Of a stretch of DNA of 19,809 nucleotides, positions 1-7,091 are shown in pieces. A program made the position numbers and the translations under genes. Where the stretch lies: NCBI GenBank assembly GCA_003343995.1, contig QAKE01000079.1, positions 1 to 19,809 of the forward strand, in the 5' to 3' direction. The stretch's first letter is position 1; each line of letters starts with the position of its first letter. Source of the stretch: Bacillota bacterium (GTDB lineage: Bacteria > Bacillota > Clostridia > Christensenellales > Borkfalkiaceae). The notes below the pieces were generated by a model, which saw only the letters and a list, made by a program, of their open reading frames with translations, was not told the DNA's origin and made no database searches.

Positions 1-921
1 CTGTCCGTTTCCAAGCTTCGCTCTGCTTCTTCTCTCAGGAGAACTAAAACGGATTTAAACGACTCGCGTTACATAGCAAGACTTACAATGACGGAAGGCT
101 TCTCACCCTACCGTAATCCATCTTACCATATTTCCGTCTTAAAGTCACTCACTCGCGCACGGTTTCGTTTGTTTTCCGAAGCTCAACCCCTCAAAAACCG
201 TTTCCGTAGGCTTTTACACGTTTTGTTTCCCGAACTTCACGGCTTTTTCAGCAATATCTACGGGAATACTTCTCTCAATCTGATTTCCGTTCTTCCTTCC
301 GCTAAGGACATTGCTGAATGCAACATACTGAAACTTACCAAACTCTTATCCGATCTCTCTCACGGAAGATTTAAACGTTCTAAGGCTGAGACTCTTAAAC
401 AACTCGCCCAAAGCTCTATTGCTTCTTACAACTTCGGCGACGCCTTTGAGTTAAAACAAACTGTACAACGTATTCGGTTCATTTCTTCCCAAATGTCCGA
501 GATTGAAAAAGAAATAGATTCCGTTATGCTTTCCCTTAACTCGCCCATAACTTCCATTCCCGGTATCGGCAACTTGTTGGGCGCTACTATTCTCGGAGAA
601 ATAGGCGATATTAAATCTTTCGTCTCACCCGATAAACTCCTTGCTTTTGCAGGTTGCGAACCGTCTACTTACCAATCCGGCAAATACACCGCCACTCAAA
701 CACCTATGGTGAAACACGGTTCCCGTTACCTTCGCCGTGCGCTTTTTTGCGCCGCCGATATGGCTTACGTTAATTGTCTTTCTTTCCGCTCGTACATTGA
801 TCGCAAACGGGCGCAAGGGAAGCATTACTACGTTGCTATGTCCCACGGTATGAAAAAACTCGTGCGTATTATCTTTGCCGTTCTTTCCCGCAACCAGCCT
901 TACGTAGAACCTGTTGCTTAA
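1..921 (+). CDS. IS110-family transposase, 5'-truncated by window edge
   Basis: This is a DEDD/serine-type transposase of the IS110 family (partial Tnp_IS110 domain plus the C-terminal Transposase_20 domain). The frame is open from the first base, so the ATG at 88 is internal and the true start lies outside the window. KTDLNDSRYIA (bases 46-78) matches the conserved KTDxxDAxxIA segment of the N-terminal RuvC-like domain. Near the C-terminus SIPGIGNLLGATILGEIG is the helix-hairpin-helix segment, and FAGCEPSTYQSGK followed by KHGSRYLRRALFCAA is the Transposase_20 signature; the serine of QSG (bases 676-678) sits where the catalytic serine is expected. Known IS110 relatives use a bridge RNA encoded in the flanking non-coding DNA, which would lie mostly outside this window if on the left. 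No frameshift is visible in the part present, so the element could be intact. Confidence 0.93.
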   Translation: MSVSKLRSASSLRRTKTDLNDSRYIARLTMTEGFSPYRNPSYHISVLKSLTRARFRLFSEAQPLKNRFRRLLHVLFPELHGFFSNIYGNTSLNLISVLPSAKDIAECNILKLTKLLSDLSHGRFKRSKAETLKQLAQSSIASYNFGDAFELKQTVQRIRFISSQMSEIEKEIDSVMLSLNSPITSIPGIGNLLGATILGEIGDIKSFVSPDKLLAFAGCEPSTYQSGKYTATQTPMVKHGSRYLRRALFCAADMAYVNCLSFRSYIDRKRAQGKHYYVAMSHGMKKLVRIIFAVLSRNQPYVEPVA

Positions 922-938
922 CTTCCAACTTTTCTCTA

Positions 939-960
939 AGCGGACTTCCGTCCGCTGTTT
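939..960 (+). terminator. Hairpin terminator after the IS110 transposase
   Basis: A perfect 7-bp stem AGCGGAC/GTCCGCT closes a TTCC tetraloop at 939-956 and is followed by a short GTTTT tract. It starts 18 bases after the transposase stop codon. It is probably an intrinsic terminator of the transposase transcript. A structural element of the IS right end is an alternative. Confidence 0.55.
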
Positions 961-991
961 TGGCGTGCCGTTTTTCTATCACGAAAATTTC

Positions 992-1876
992 TTAATCTTT
1001 CTTCGATTTTTTGCTTGACTTTTCAATAGTTAGCTCCTTATCACTATTATGTGTATCATTATTAATTTCTTTAAATCTCTCTTGTATACTTTCATAATTT
1101 TTACTTGATTCGTTTTTCGTCTCTTTATTTATCCGATAATTATCTTCATTTTTTTCATTATTGTTTAGCTTATTTGCAGTTTCCTTCAAAGGATTGTATT
1201 TATTTTTATCTGCAAAAATTGCACTACGCTTGTTATCATAGTATTTATTCATCCCCCACTCCGTTAAAAGTCCCGCCAAAAGCCCGATTCCAATCCCTAT
1301 CAAAAAAAGATAACTATTCGGATCTATTGCTCCAAATAAAAATACTAACGGTATTCCGACAATTAAACCAATCAATGAACTCCTAAATGTTATATTCTGC
1401 TTGATATTATATTCTCGTTTATTCTCTTTAAAAATTTCCTCCTTAAATCCACCTGTTTCTATGTCAATCTTATCTTCACCTAATAAAACTCCGATAGCAT
1501 CTAATATCTGATTTGCTTGATCCGATGAATGCGCATCTGTATATTTCTCAAAATCTACATCTCTAAATCTGGCGCTATCTTTATCCACTGCTGGATAAAT
1601 TTCAAATCCGATTCTATTCAAAAAAAACAAGTATTCCTGATTATTAGTTCTATCCAAGGATTCTTCTATGAGTTCACGCGATATTGGTCCGTATCTAAGT
1701 TTTATTCGCTCTTCAACGGGCATTGTCAAATATTCTTGTGCCCCTGTTTTTATCAGTTTTCCGCATATTCCGCAACGAAAAAACGGAATATGAACAGCTG
1801 GAAAACGAAGACTACGTCCTACTCCGCGTTCTAGTTCAGAAGCACAATAAGGACAACGACTAATATGGTGCCACAT
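992..1876 (-). CDS. Zinc-ribbon, two-TM membrane protein of unknown function
   Basis: I do not recognise the family. The protein (294 residues) opens with a zinc ribbon, CPYC at residues 8-11 and CGIC at 35-38, followed by a soluble region of about 120 residues. Two adjacent hydrophobic helices (about 168-188 and 192-212) suggest a membrane hairpin. The last 75 residues are an Asn/Lys/Glu-rich, probably disordered tail ending SSKKSKKD. The frame is open to an ATG at 1963, but I chose the ATG at 1876: it is preceded by GCGAGGT about nine bases upstream, it places the zinc ribbon at the N-terminus, and the longer version would have to be translated through the terminator hairpin at 1902-1930. 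The gene is visibly more AT-rich than the carbohydrate locus, which suggests a separate origin. No partner gene is adjacent. The gene call is solid; the function is unknown. Confidence 0.75.
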   Translation of the reverse strand: MWHHISRCPYCASELERGVGRSLRFPAVHIPFFRCGICGKLIKTGAQEYLTMPVEERIKLRYGPISRELIEESLDRTNNQEYLFFLNRIGFEIYPAVDKDSARFRDVDFEKYTDAHSSDQANQILDAIGVLLGEDKIDIETGGFKEEIFKENKREYNIKQNITFRSSLIGLIVGIPLVFLFGAIDPNSYLFLIGIGIGLLAGLLTEWGMNKYYDNKRSAIFADKNKYNPLKETANKLNNNEKNEDNYRINKETKNESSKNYESIQERFKEINNDTHNSDKELTIEKSSKKSKKD

Positions 1877-1901
1877 AATAAATACCTCGCTTATAAATTT
1901 T

Positions 1902-1930
1902 AAAAAAATGCGCCAACCGGAGTTGACGCA
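1902..1930 (-). terminator. Leftward intrinsic terminator, possible leader attenuator
   Basis: Read on the minus strand, TGCGTCAAC-TCCG-GTTGGCGCA forms a nine-pair stem with one G-U wobble and is followed at once by seven U. The wobble is an A-C mismatch on the plus strand, so the structure works only leftward. It ends about 25 bases before the chosen start codon of the zinc-ribbon gene, which leaves almost no room for a promoter in between. It either ends transcripts from the right or acts as an attenuator in the leader of that gene. Confidence 0.7.
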
Positions 1931-2047
1931 CGAAAAATACAAACCCCGAATGTCGCGAAACAAACTTTACGCATAGTACGAATCAACACTGTGATGCATT
2001 TTTATGGACAGTTTTGATTGATAATGAAGTTAAATGCGGAAAAATAC

Positions 2048-2081
2048 GAACCCTGCGTTTTTCATCAGGGTTCCAATTTTT
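2048..2081. terminator. Possible bidirectional intrinsic terminator
   Basis: A perfect 8-bp inverted repeat, GAACCCTG (2048-2055) and CAGGGTTC (2066-2073), encloses a 10-base loop. On the plus strand it is followed by CAATTTTT; on the minus strand by GTATTTTT. Both sides are U-rich, so it could stop transcription in either direction. Confidence 0.5.
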
Positions 2082-2146
2082 AAAAAACCTCATATTATAC
2101 GCGCAATCTTTTAGACCATCAGTAATAATTAGAGTTTCTCTGAAAG

Positions 2147-2370
2147 CTATTTGAGAACGTTGGCTTCGTTAATATAAACAAACGCAGCCTGATCTATCGT
2201 TCCCATAATTTGATAAACTCTTTCGCGTCTTTACGTCTGAGCCAACTCTTGCCCACGTCGGCAGGTGCCGATGGATTTTTATATCTGGCAATATCCGTCA
2301 GCAAAAAATAATCGTCTTTATTAATGTGTATTGACTGCTCAAGTATCGGCGTTTTTATTTCAATACTCAT
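2147..2370 (-). pseudogene. Decayed KilA-N domain gene (phage-type)
   Basis: The minus strand from an ATG at 2370 encodes 58 residues and then stops at 2194. Residues 20-57 (DYFLLTDIARYKNPSA, then VGKSWLRRKDAKEFIKLWE) match the start of the KilA-N DNA-binding domain, whose usual pattern is D(Y/F)ISLTDIAKYKN...VIxNWMRxxxTIEFLGLWE. Immediately after, in another frame, DQAAFVYINEANVL resembles the downstream segment of such proteins (typically xQAAFIYADEADVLN). The middle of the gene is missing and the frame is broken, so this is a remnant of a protein normally several times longer. KilA-N proteins come from phages and mobile elements, which fits the IS and AT-rich neighbour. No good ribosome binding site is visible. 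Whether the 58-residue product is made is unknown. Confidence 0.7.
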
Positions 2371-2388
2371 CGGTAAACTTTTTACGCG

Positions 2389-2416
2389 CCACGCGACTAT
2401 CGCGTGGTTTTTCTTT
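2389..2416 (+). terminator. Rightward intrinsic terminator with no gene upstream
   Basis: CCACGCG-ACTAT-CGCGTGG is a perfect 7-bp, GC-rich stem with a five-base loop, followed by TTTTTCTTT. In shape it is a textbook plus-strand terminator. On the minus strand it is not followed by U residues. No plus-strand gene lies between it and the IS110 transposase. Confidence 0.6.
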
Positions 2417-2421
2417 ATATC

Positions 2422-2473
2422 AAAAATAGGCTTGCTTTACATCCGAATTCCCATTCAAAATTATCAAGCAAGC
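2422..2473 (-). terminator. Probable terminator of the leftward carbohydrate operon
   Basis: The arms GCTTGCTT (2430-2437) and AAGCAAGC (2466-2473) pair perfectly. The 28-base loop can form an inner GAAT/ATTC stem. On the minus strand the structure is followed by UAUUUUU. It lies 43 bases past the stop codon of the last operon gene. The long loop makes it weaker than the other terminators here. Confidence 0.45.
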
Positions 2474-2515
2474 TCCAAACAACGAGCACACGTTTATGAT
2501 TTTATTGTTTTTGGC

Positions 2516-4384
2516 TTAATCCGACTGAATTACCTCTACCGACTTTATATTCACCTTAAACTTTCCGTTTGAAACAAATTTCCAAGATAATATCCGTTCA
2601 CGAGCCGCCAGCGGCACTTTATAACGGTAAAACATTTCTTCTCCGTAAATAACATATTCACATCGGAAAGTCGTTTCAAACAGCTGTCCGTCAAACGTAT
2701 ACGCATCGTATATTTCGCTGATTTCCGCTTTCAGTTCGTTTTTGAAATAACCGATATTATACCCATAATAGATAGGTACGTCTATCTTTTTTCCGCTTTC
2801 AAAAATCAACTCGTATTTTCCGATAAAATCTTCCGCTTTGACGGGAAAAACCCCGTCTACGAACTCTTCATGGAACTTAAAGGTTTCCGTATTGTGGGTA
2901 AACAGGACAAACGCCGCAGCTTCCGATTTTCCGTCTCGATAACGAACCATATCGGAAGATACTTTTAAAACATTGCCGCGATAATCCTCTGCGGAAAAAT
3001 CACCGTTCCATACCATCATACCGTTATAGGCGATATGAAACAGCACGCCGTTTCGTTGCAGAAGTTCGTCTTTACATTCCGCCCAGTTGGAAATACAAAA
3101 GCCATAGGTGTTCAGCTTGAGTCTGCGATCCGCATCCAACATTTCGACGCCCTTGAAATTACCGTAACAGACGTCAAACTTCTTCAAAAGATATTCGTCG
3201 AAACCGCGGTCGATCATCCAATACCAATGCATGATCAGAACGTCTTGATCGATCAGATCGTAACAGCGATGCGTTGCGGGAACACGGCACTTGATTGTTC
3301 CGTCTTTCCTTTCGTGGCTTTGTTCCGCGCCGCCCCACCGATGCCCCGCTTTTCCTTGCGCGTTCAGGAGTTTATCGCTCCAGATCATCGTTTTTATATG
3401 CTTACTTTTCAAAAAGCGATTGTAAAAGTTCACATCGTCGGCAAAAAGTTTTGCGGGATCTTCCTTTCCGCACCGTTCGCATATGCCCACGGTATAGAGT
3501 TCGTCGTGCCCGATATGCACGGTATCCGGATCGAAAACCCGTATGATTTCTTCCAGCAAATCGATGCTTAATTGCAAAACGCCTTCATTTTTCGGGCAAT
3601 ACGCGTCGGGCGTGGGATCATCCTTTCTTTCCGCAAACTCTTTATGATTATAAAGCATATAATCGCAATGACTCAGCGTGGGTTGCTCGGGAATGACCCG
3701 CATACCCCTTTCCTTGCAATATCCGACAAGCCTTCCGACTTCGTCCTGCGTGAGAACGCCTCCGCCGCCGTTTTCCCAATGTATACTGTTTTTGGGAATA
3801 TCCGTACTGTATTGATATTCCACGCTCTGCCCCGGATAATCCTTGAATTTTTTACAGTATTCCAGCCAGCCTTCGTTGATTTCGGGGTGCGATTTATATT
3901 GCATCGCGCCCCCGACTTCCAACACCACGGCATTGAGCCCGTACGCCAGACAATAATCGATCAGCTCGTAAAAATACGCTATGTTGTCCCGCGCGGGCAA
4001 AAACAATTTCAGCGCGCGAAAATCCTTATCGGGATAATTATAGACGGCGCCGCAGAATATTTTGCCGTTTTCGATATGCGATTTCATATTTTCCACGGCA
4101 TAAATCAACCCGATAGGACGCAGCGCGTAAACGTCTGCGCGTTTTTCGCTGATTTGAGTAAAATACCCTTCCTCTTTGATCGTCGATTTTCCGAATTCCT
4201 TTTCAATCAGGCTGCGCATTTCCTCTTTTTCGGCAAGATGAAACCGAATCTCTTCGATTCCTCGGGAAGAAAACGGTATGTTCTTAAAATACTCCGTCCA
4301 TATTCCGAGATCGCCCGTGATTTTCAAGCCCTTTTTAAAAGTCGTGTGATCGCCTTTTTTTACATTCCTATCCAAAATCGACAT
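2516..4384 (-). CDS. Cytoplasmic GH20-like glycoside hydrolase
   Basis: This is a probable exo-acting beta-N-acetylhexosaminidase-like enzyme of 622 residues. No signal peptide is present, so it should act in the cytoplasm on imported oligosaccharides. DTVHIGHDELY (residues 287-297) matches the H-x-G-G-D-E motif of GH20, where the Asp-Glu pair (D294, E295) positions the substrate acetamido group and acts as acid/base. Upstream, ALKLFLPARDN and LEVGGAMQYKSHPEINEGW look like early strands of the TIM barrel; aromatic segments such as HWYWMID and ISNWAE supply likely sugar-stacking residues. A CERC pair (302-305) directly follows the catalytic motif. The last 120 residues look like a beta-rich accessory domain. 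The gene is last in the leftward operon, 16 bases after its neighbour, with AGGAAAAAG ahead of the ATG. The family assignment is by motif; substrate specificity is inferred. Confidence 0.72.
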   Translation of the reverse strand: MSILDRNVKKGDHTTFKKGLKITGDLGIWTEYFKNIPFSSRGIEEIRFHLAEKEEMRSLIEKEFGKSTIKEEGYFTQISEKRADVYALRPIGLIYAVENMKSHIENGKIFCGAVYNYPDKDFRALKLFLPARDNIAYFYELIDYCLAYGLNAVVLEVGGAMQYKSHPEINEGWLEYCKKFKDYPGQSVEYQYSTDIPKNSIHWENGGGGVLTQDEVGRLVGYCKERGMRVIPEQPTLSHCDYMLYNHKEFAERKDDPTPDAYCPKNEGVLQLSIDLLEEIIRVFDPDTVHIGHDELYTVGICERCGKEDPAKLFADDVNFYNRFLKSKHIKTMIWSDKLLNAQGKAGHRWGGAEQSHERKDGTIKCRVPATHRCYDLIDQDVLIMHWYWMIDRGFDEYLLKKFDVCYGNFKGVEMLDADRRLKLNTYGFCISNWAECKDELLQRNGVLFHIAYNGMMVWNGDFSAEDYRGNVLKVSSDMVRYRDGKSEAAAFVLFTHNTETFKFHEEFVDGVFPVKAEDFIGKYELIFESGKKIDVPIYYGYNIGYFKNELKAEISEIYDAYTFDGQLFETTFRCEYVIYGEEMFYRYKVPLAARERILSWKFVSNGKFKVNIKSVEVIQSD

Positions 4385-4400
4385 TTCGATACTTTTTCCT

Positions 4401-5711
4401 TTAATTAAATCTCAGCCAAACGTTATCGACGTACAACTCGATCTTTTCACCGACGGTATACTCGCTGCTCGTAATAAAGAAATGGAAATTCCCGTCTATG
4501 CCCGCGTCGGCAAGCCGCGCTTCTTCGATGGCAACGGAATTCCAGCCGCTTTGCAGCGTTACGGCAACGTCCTTAAACTTAATAACGACGTTGCTACTGC
4601 CGGCGTTATAAATTTCCATCGTGATCTTTTTCAGCCCCGTCATAAAATCGCTGCTCAAAGCGGGGAATTTTCCGCCGGAAAAACGGAAGCTCGGCCATTC
4701 CGTAACAGCACCAACGGTATATCCGAATTTTACGCTGCCGCCGTCTTTTGCAAATTCGGCCTTCGTATTATGCGTCATCGTTGCTTTATAGTTCGCCCAT
4801 ACCGCGCCCATATCGGCGAGATCCGGAACGAGCCCATCGTCGAAATCCGCATATAAAACGTCATCTTTCGGCTCCACAACCGCGGCTTTCACCGTAATAT
4901 CGGTGCTTTTTACCCGCGTTCTGCCGTTATCGAAGGTAAGCGTGTATTCGACTTTGTAAACGCCCGTTTCGGCAAGAGCTATTTCATCGCCCGCCGCAAA
5001 CGGCTGATCGTCCGTTTTCTTTATTTCCGTTCCGTCCGGCGCGTACACGCGGTAAGAAATCTCGCCCGTGCCCGCAGAAAGCTCGTAAACGGGCGCCGTT
5101 ATCGCGTATGTTTCGCCCTGCGTTTTAATGGCGTCGGGCGCAATTTCAAACGAATTGACCGTTACGAAATCCTTAGGAGTATCGTAAACGATTTCCCCAT
5201 CGTCGGGCTGCACATACAGCGCGTCCACGTACAGATTGACCGGCTTGAACCCGCTTTCAAACGTAAACCAAAAATAGAAGTTGCCCGCGGCATTGAGCAG
5301 ATTATCCGCGGCAATACCGTTTGCCGCCATTTCGGAAACGAGTATTTCCACCTTCGTCCAGACGTTCGGTTCCAGCCCCACGGACTTACCCGGATTGGTT
5401 CCGACGTACAGCCAAATTTTCTGCTCGCTTTCGTTATATATCATCATGCTCGCGCTGTAATATTCGGAAAAGTCGTTCGTTTCGGCGGAATTCGATCTGA
5501 AAAATTTAACCCCCGGCCAATAGTTGGCGGATCGAGCCGACATTGCGATTTTCAAACTGCTTTTGCCGTTATAGACAAACTGCGGATCGGTATTCAGCGT
5601 GTAATCTTCCGCTTTCTGCGCGTTGTCCGCCGTCCAGATAACGGAATTGCCTTCGGGATCGATCAGAATGTCGCTTTCGCTTTCAAAATCGTTGAGCAAC
5701 GTAAGAACGGG
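4401..5711 (-). repeat. Duplicated binding-module segment, copy 1
   Basis: About 1.31 kb, nearly identical over long runs to 7092-8397. Homology starts at the stop codons (TTAATTRAATCTCAGCC on the plus strand) and ends at AACGGG just before the protein sequences diverge. Coordinates are from reading the two copies side by side, so the right edge is approximate. Confidence 0.85.
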
Positions 5712-6503
5712 TCCCTGTTCGGGCAAAACGCCGATTTCGGGAAGCGTTTTGCCCTCGCCAAGCGTTTCCGTCGCCTGCGAAACGTCTACCCCTTTGTCTT
5801 TTGCCACAACCTTTCCCGCAAAAGTTTCCCCGCCGTTTACTTTTCGGATGAGATTATCGTAATCCGCGATATCGTTTATCGCAACGGGATACTCCGCCGT
5901 TCCGTACCACTTGTACGGGGACGTTTCCGCAAAGATTGCAGTACTGTAATCGGCTTCGCTATACAATACCGCGGCATTGACCACTTCGTACAGCGTTCTC
6001 GCATGATTTGCGGCAACGTCGGCGTCCAACGCCGCGTATTTCGTCGCCGCGCCGTTTTCCGAAATGACCGCCACGCCCACAAATGAATATTGCTGCTGCG
6101 AATAGCTGCCGAGATTCGTTATACATGCGTTGGCGTAATAATATTCGCCTTCCCGATATATTTTATCTTCGTCCGCTTCCGCCACCACTTTATCCTGCAG
6201 CTTCGCCGCGTCGAATTCCGCCGTTTCGAAATACGAATACGGAGCGATATAAAACGATAGTTTTACCGTATCCTCCGCGTCGTTCGTCACCACGCCGGCA
6301 TAGATATCCGCGCTCATTTTTACTTTAAAACGCAAACCGTCCGTTTTCAGCTTGACGGAAGCGCCCGTTTCCATTGCAAACACGCTTTCCGACGCAGCCG
6401 CCTCCGTCGGCACGGACTGCAGCCCGATGCATAAAACCGCCGCCGATAACGCAATTACCGCCAGCAACGCACATATCCAACTTCTTCTTAATGTCTTTTT
6501 CAT
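4401..6503 (-). CDS. Secreted multi-domain surface protein with CBM-like modules
   Basis: A 700-residue exported protein. Residues 1-36 are a signal peptide ending around TEAAA, with no lipobox cysteine, so it is probably released or non-covalently bound. Residues 40-200 (ASVKLKTDGLRFKVKM at the start) resemble the N-terminal domain found in many clostridial surface proteins. Residues 265-435 form a CBM-like beta-sandwich running from LLNDFESESD to LYVDALYVQP; 446-541 an Ig-like domain with EISYRVYAPDGTEI and GVYKVEYTLTFDNG; 549-700 a second CBM-like sandwich from LYADFDDG to ELYVDNVWLRF. Residues 265-700 are about 90% identical to the C-terminus of the lipoprotein encoded at 7092-8777. AAGGAGAGGGG precedes the ATG. 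No catalytic motif is visible, so glycan binding is the likely role, inferred from fold pattern and context. No LPxTG or SLH domain is seen. Confidence 0.8.
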   Translation of the reverse strand: MKKTLRRSWICALLAVIALSAAVLCIGLQSVPTEAAASESVFAMETGASVKLKTDGLRFKVKMSADIYAGVVTNDAEDTVKLSFYIAPYSYFETAEFDAAKLQDKVVAEADEDKIYREGEYYYANACITNLGSYSQQQYSFVGVAVISENGAATKYAALDADVAANHARTLYEVVNAAVLYSEADYSTAIFAETSPYKWYGTAEYPVAINDIADYDNLIRKVNGGETFAGKVVAKDKGVDVSQATETLGEGKTLPEIGVLPEQGPVLTLLNDFESESDILIDPEGNSVIWTADNAQKAEDYTLNTDPQFVYNGKSSLKIAMSARSANYWPGVKFFRSNSAETNDFSEYYSASMMIYNESEQKIWLYVGTNPGKSVGLEPNVWTKVEILVSEMAANGIAADNLLNAAGNFYFWFTFESGFKPVNLYVDALYVQPDDGEIVYDTPKDFVTVNSFEIAPDAIKTQGETYAITAPVYELSAGTGEISYRVYAPDGTEIKKTDDQPFAAGDEIALAETGVYKVEYTLTFDNGRTRVKSTDITVKAAVVEPKDDVLYADFDDGLVPDLADMGAVWANYKATMTHNTKAEFAKDGGSVKFGYTVGAVTEWPSFRFSGGKFPALSSDFMTGLKKITMEIYNAGSSNVVIKFKDVAVTLQSGWNSVAIEEARLADAGIDGNFHFFITSSEYTVGEKIELYVDNVWLRFN

Positions 6504-6528
6504 ACCCCTCTCCTTATCCGACGCAGAA

Positions 6529-6693
6529 TCAATCCAAAAAACTCGAACCGTCGATCAAACGCAAGGTCCAATCTTTCGTTTCGACATCGTTATCGTACGC
6601 TTCGGGAGACGTCAACAGCACGCAACGGTTAAATTGCGTTATTTCCGCCTTCGGCGACCGATAAATTTTTCCCTTTTTTTCGTGGTCATTCAT
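6529..6693 (-). CDS. Small 54-residue hypothetical protein, YxSPxAE type
   Basis: A short open frame fills the gap between the two surface-protein genes. It has an ATG, an AGGGG ribosome binding site eight bases upstream, and a TGA 25 bases before the next start codon. The product begins MNDHEKKGKIYRSPKAEI and contains FNRCVLLTSPEAYDND; it is acidic at the C-terminus and has no signal peptide or membrane segment. The pattern Y-x-S-P-x-A-E-I-x-x-F...hhLTSP recalls tiny proteins common beside extracellular-protein genes in gut Firmicutes (Y-x-x-P-x-x-E-hhxF...DVhhTS). That resemblance is from memory and unverified. Start, spacing and stop all fit a translated operon gene; the function is unknown. 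Confidence 0.6.
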   Translation of the reverse strand: MNDHEKKGKIYRSPKAEITQFNRCVLLTSPEAYDNDVETKDWTLRLIDGSSFLD

Positions 6694-6716
6694 TTTCAAA
6701 TACCCCTTTTCTAAAA

Positions 6717-7073
6717 TTAAAAATTGATGGTAGACGAATCTACATAATACCGCGCCACAAGCGTGATATCACACGTCACGGCGTCCGTTTCGAAATCCCA
6801 TTCCCGATCTTCGTAAAACCACCCCGTAAACATATAATCTTCCGTCGCAGTGCTCGCCTTTTTGGGATCGGGCGGACGCTCCGCCTTTTCACCCGCCGAT
6901 ACATACTGGCATTGAATGGGCGACCCCCCCGCGTTATCAAACATTACGACGTACGTTGTTTCCGCATCCGTTTTTTCTTCCGGAGCGGGTGTTTTACCGC
7001 TGCATCCGACCGATGCAGCGGTAAAAACGAATAACGTCAACGCGCCTAAAAACATCGACGCAACCCTCTTCAT
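6717..7073 (-). CDS. Small lipoprotein with one InlB B-type repeat
   Basis: A 118-residue predicted lipoprotein. The signal peptide ends SVGC (Cys24), a usable but not ideal lipobox because the -3 residue is Ser. Residues 40-110 form one Listeria-Bacteroides (InlB B, Flg_new type) repeat: YVVMFDNAGGSPIQCQYVSA, then a proline-rich turn (ERPPDPKK), YMFTGWFYEDREWDFET and DITLVARY at the end. Such repeats are small beta-grasp modules used as spacers or adhesion units in surface proteins, normally in tandem; one copy on a lipid anchor is unusual. The gene is 23 bases upstream of the small 54-residue gene and 18 bases after the preceding lipoprotein gene, all in the same operon, with AAGGAAG ahead of the ATG. 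Probably an accessory glycan- or wall-binding protein. Confidence 0.8.
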   Translation of the reverse strand: MKRVASMFLGALTLFVFTAASVGCSGKTPAPEEKTDAETTYVVMFDNAGGSPIQCQYVSAGEKAERPPDPKKASTATEDYMFTGWFYEDREWDFETDAVTCDITLVARYYVDSSTINF

Positions 7074-7091
7074 TTTTCTACTTCCTTTTTT

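Larger units (their letters stand above)
1964..2515. other. Gene-poor stretch with remnants and terminators
   Basis: This 552-base stretch between the zinc-ribbon gene and the GH20-like gene holds no intact gene that I can support. It contains the KilA-N remnant, three hairpin terminators listed separately, and two diverged copies of a 16-base motif (1933-1948 and 2040-2055). It reads as the debris-filled left boundary of the carbohydrate locus. Confidence 0.6.

Noticed and set aside
88..921. Transposase starting at ATG 88
   Set aside because: The same frame is open to base 1 and encodes the conserved KTDLNDSRYIA motif upstream of that ATG, so the start is outside the window.
1877..1963. N-terminal extension of the zinc-ribbon protein to the ATG at 1963
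   Set aside because: It would be encoded across the terminator hairpin, has no ribosome binding site and moves the CPYC motif away from the N-terminus.
1964..2515. tRNA, riboswitch or CRISPR in the gene-poor stretch
   Set aside because: No cloverleaf, no T-box or known riboswitch core and no regularly spaced repeats could be recognised. Only terminators and a protein-coding remnant are supported.
3035..4408. Long plus-strand frames opposite the GH20-like gene
   Set aside because: No ribosome binding sites or recognisable domains. The opposite strand has a continuous gene with a catalytic motif and operon context.
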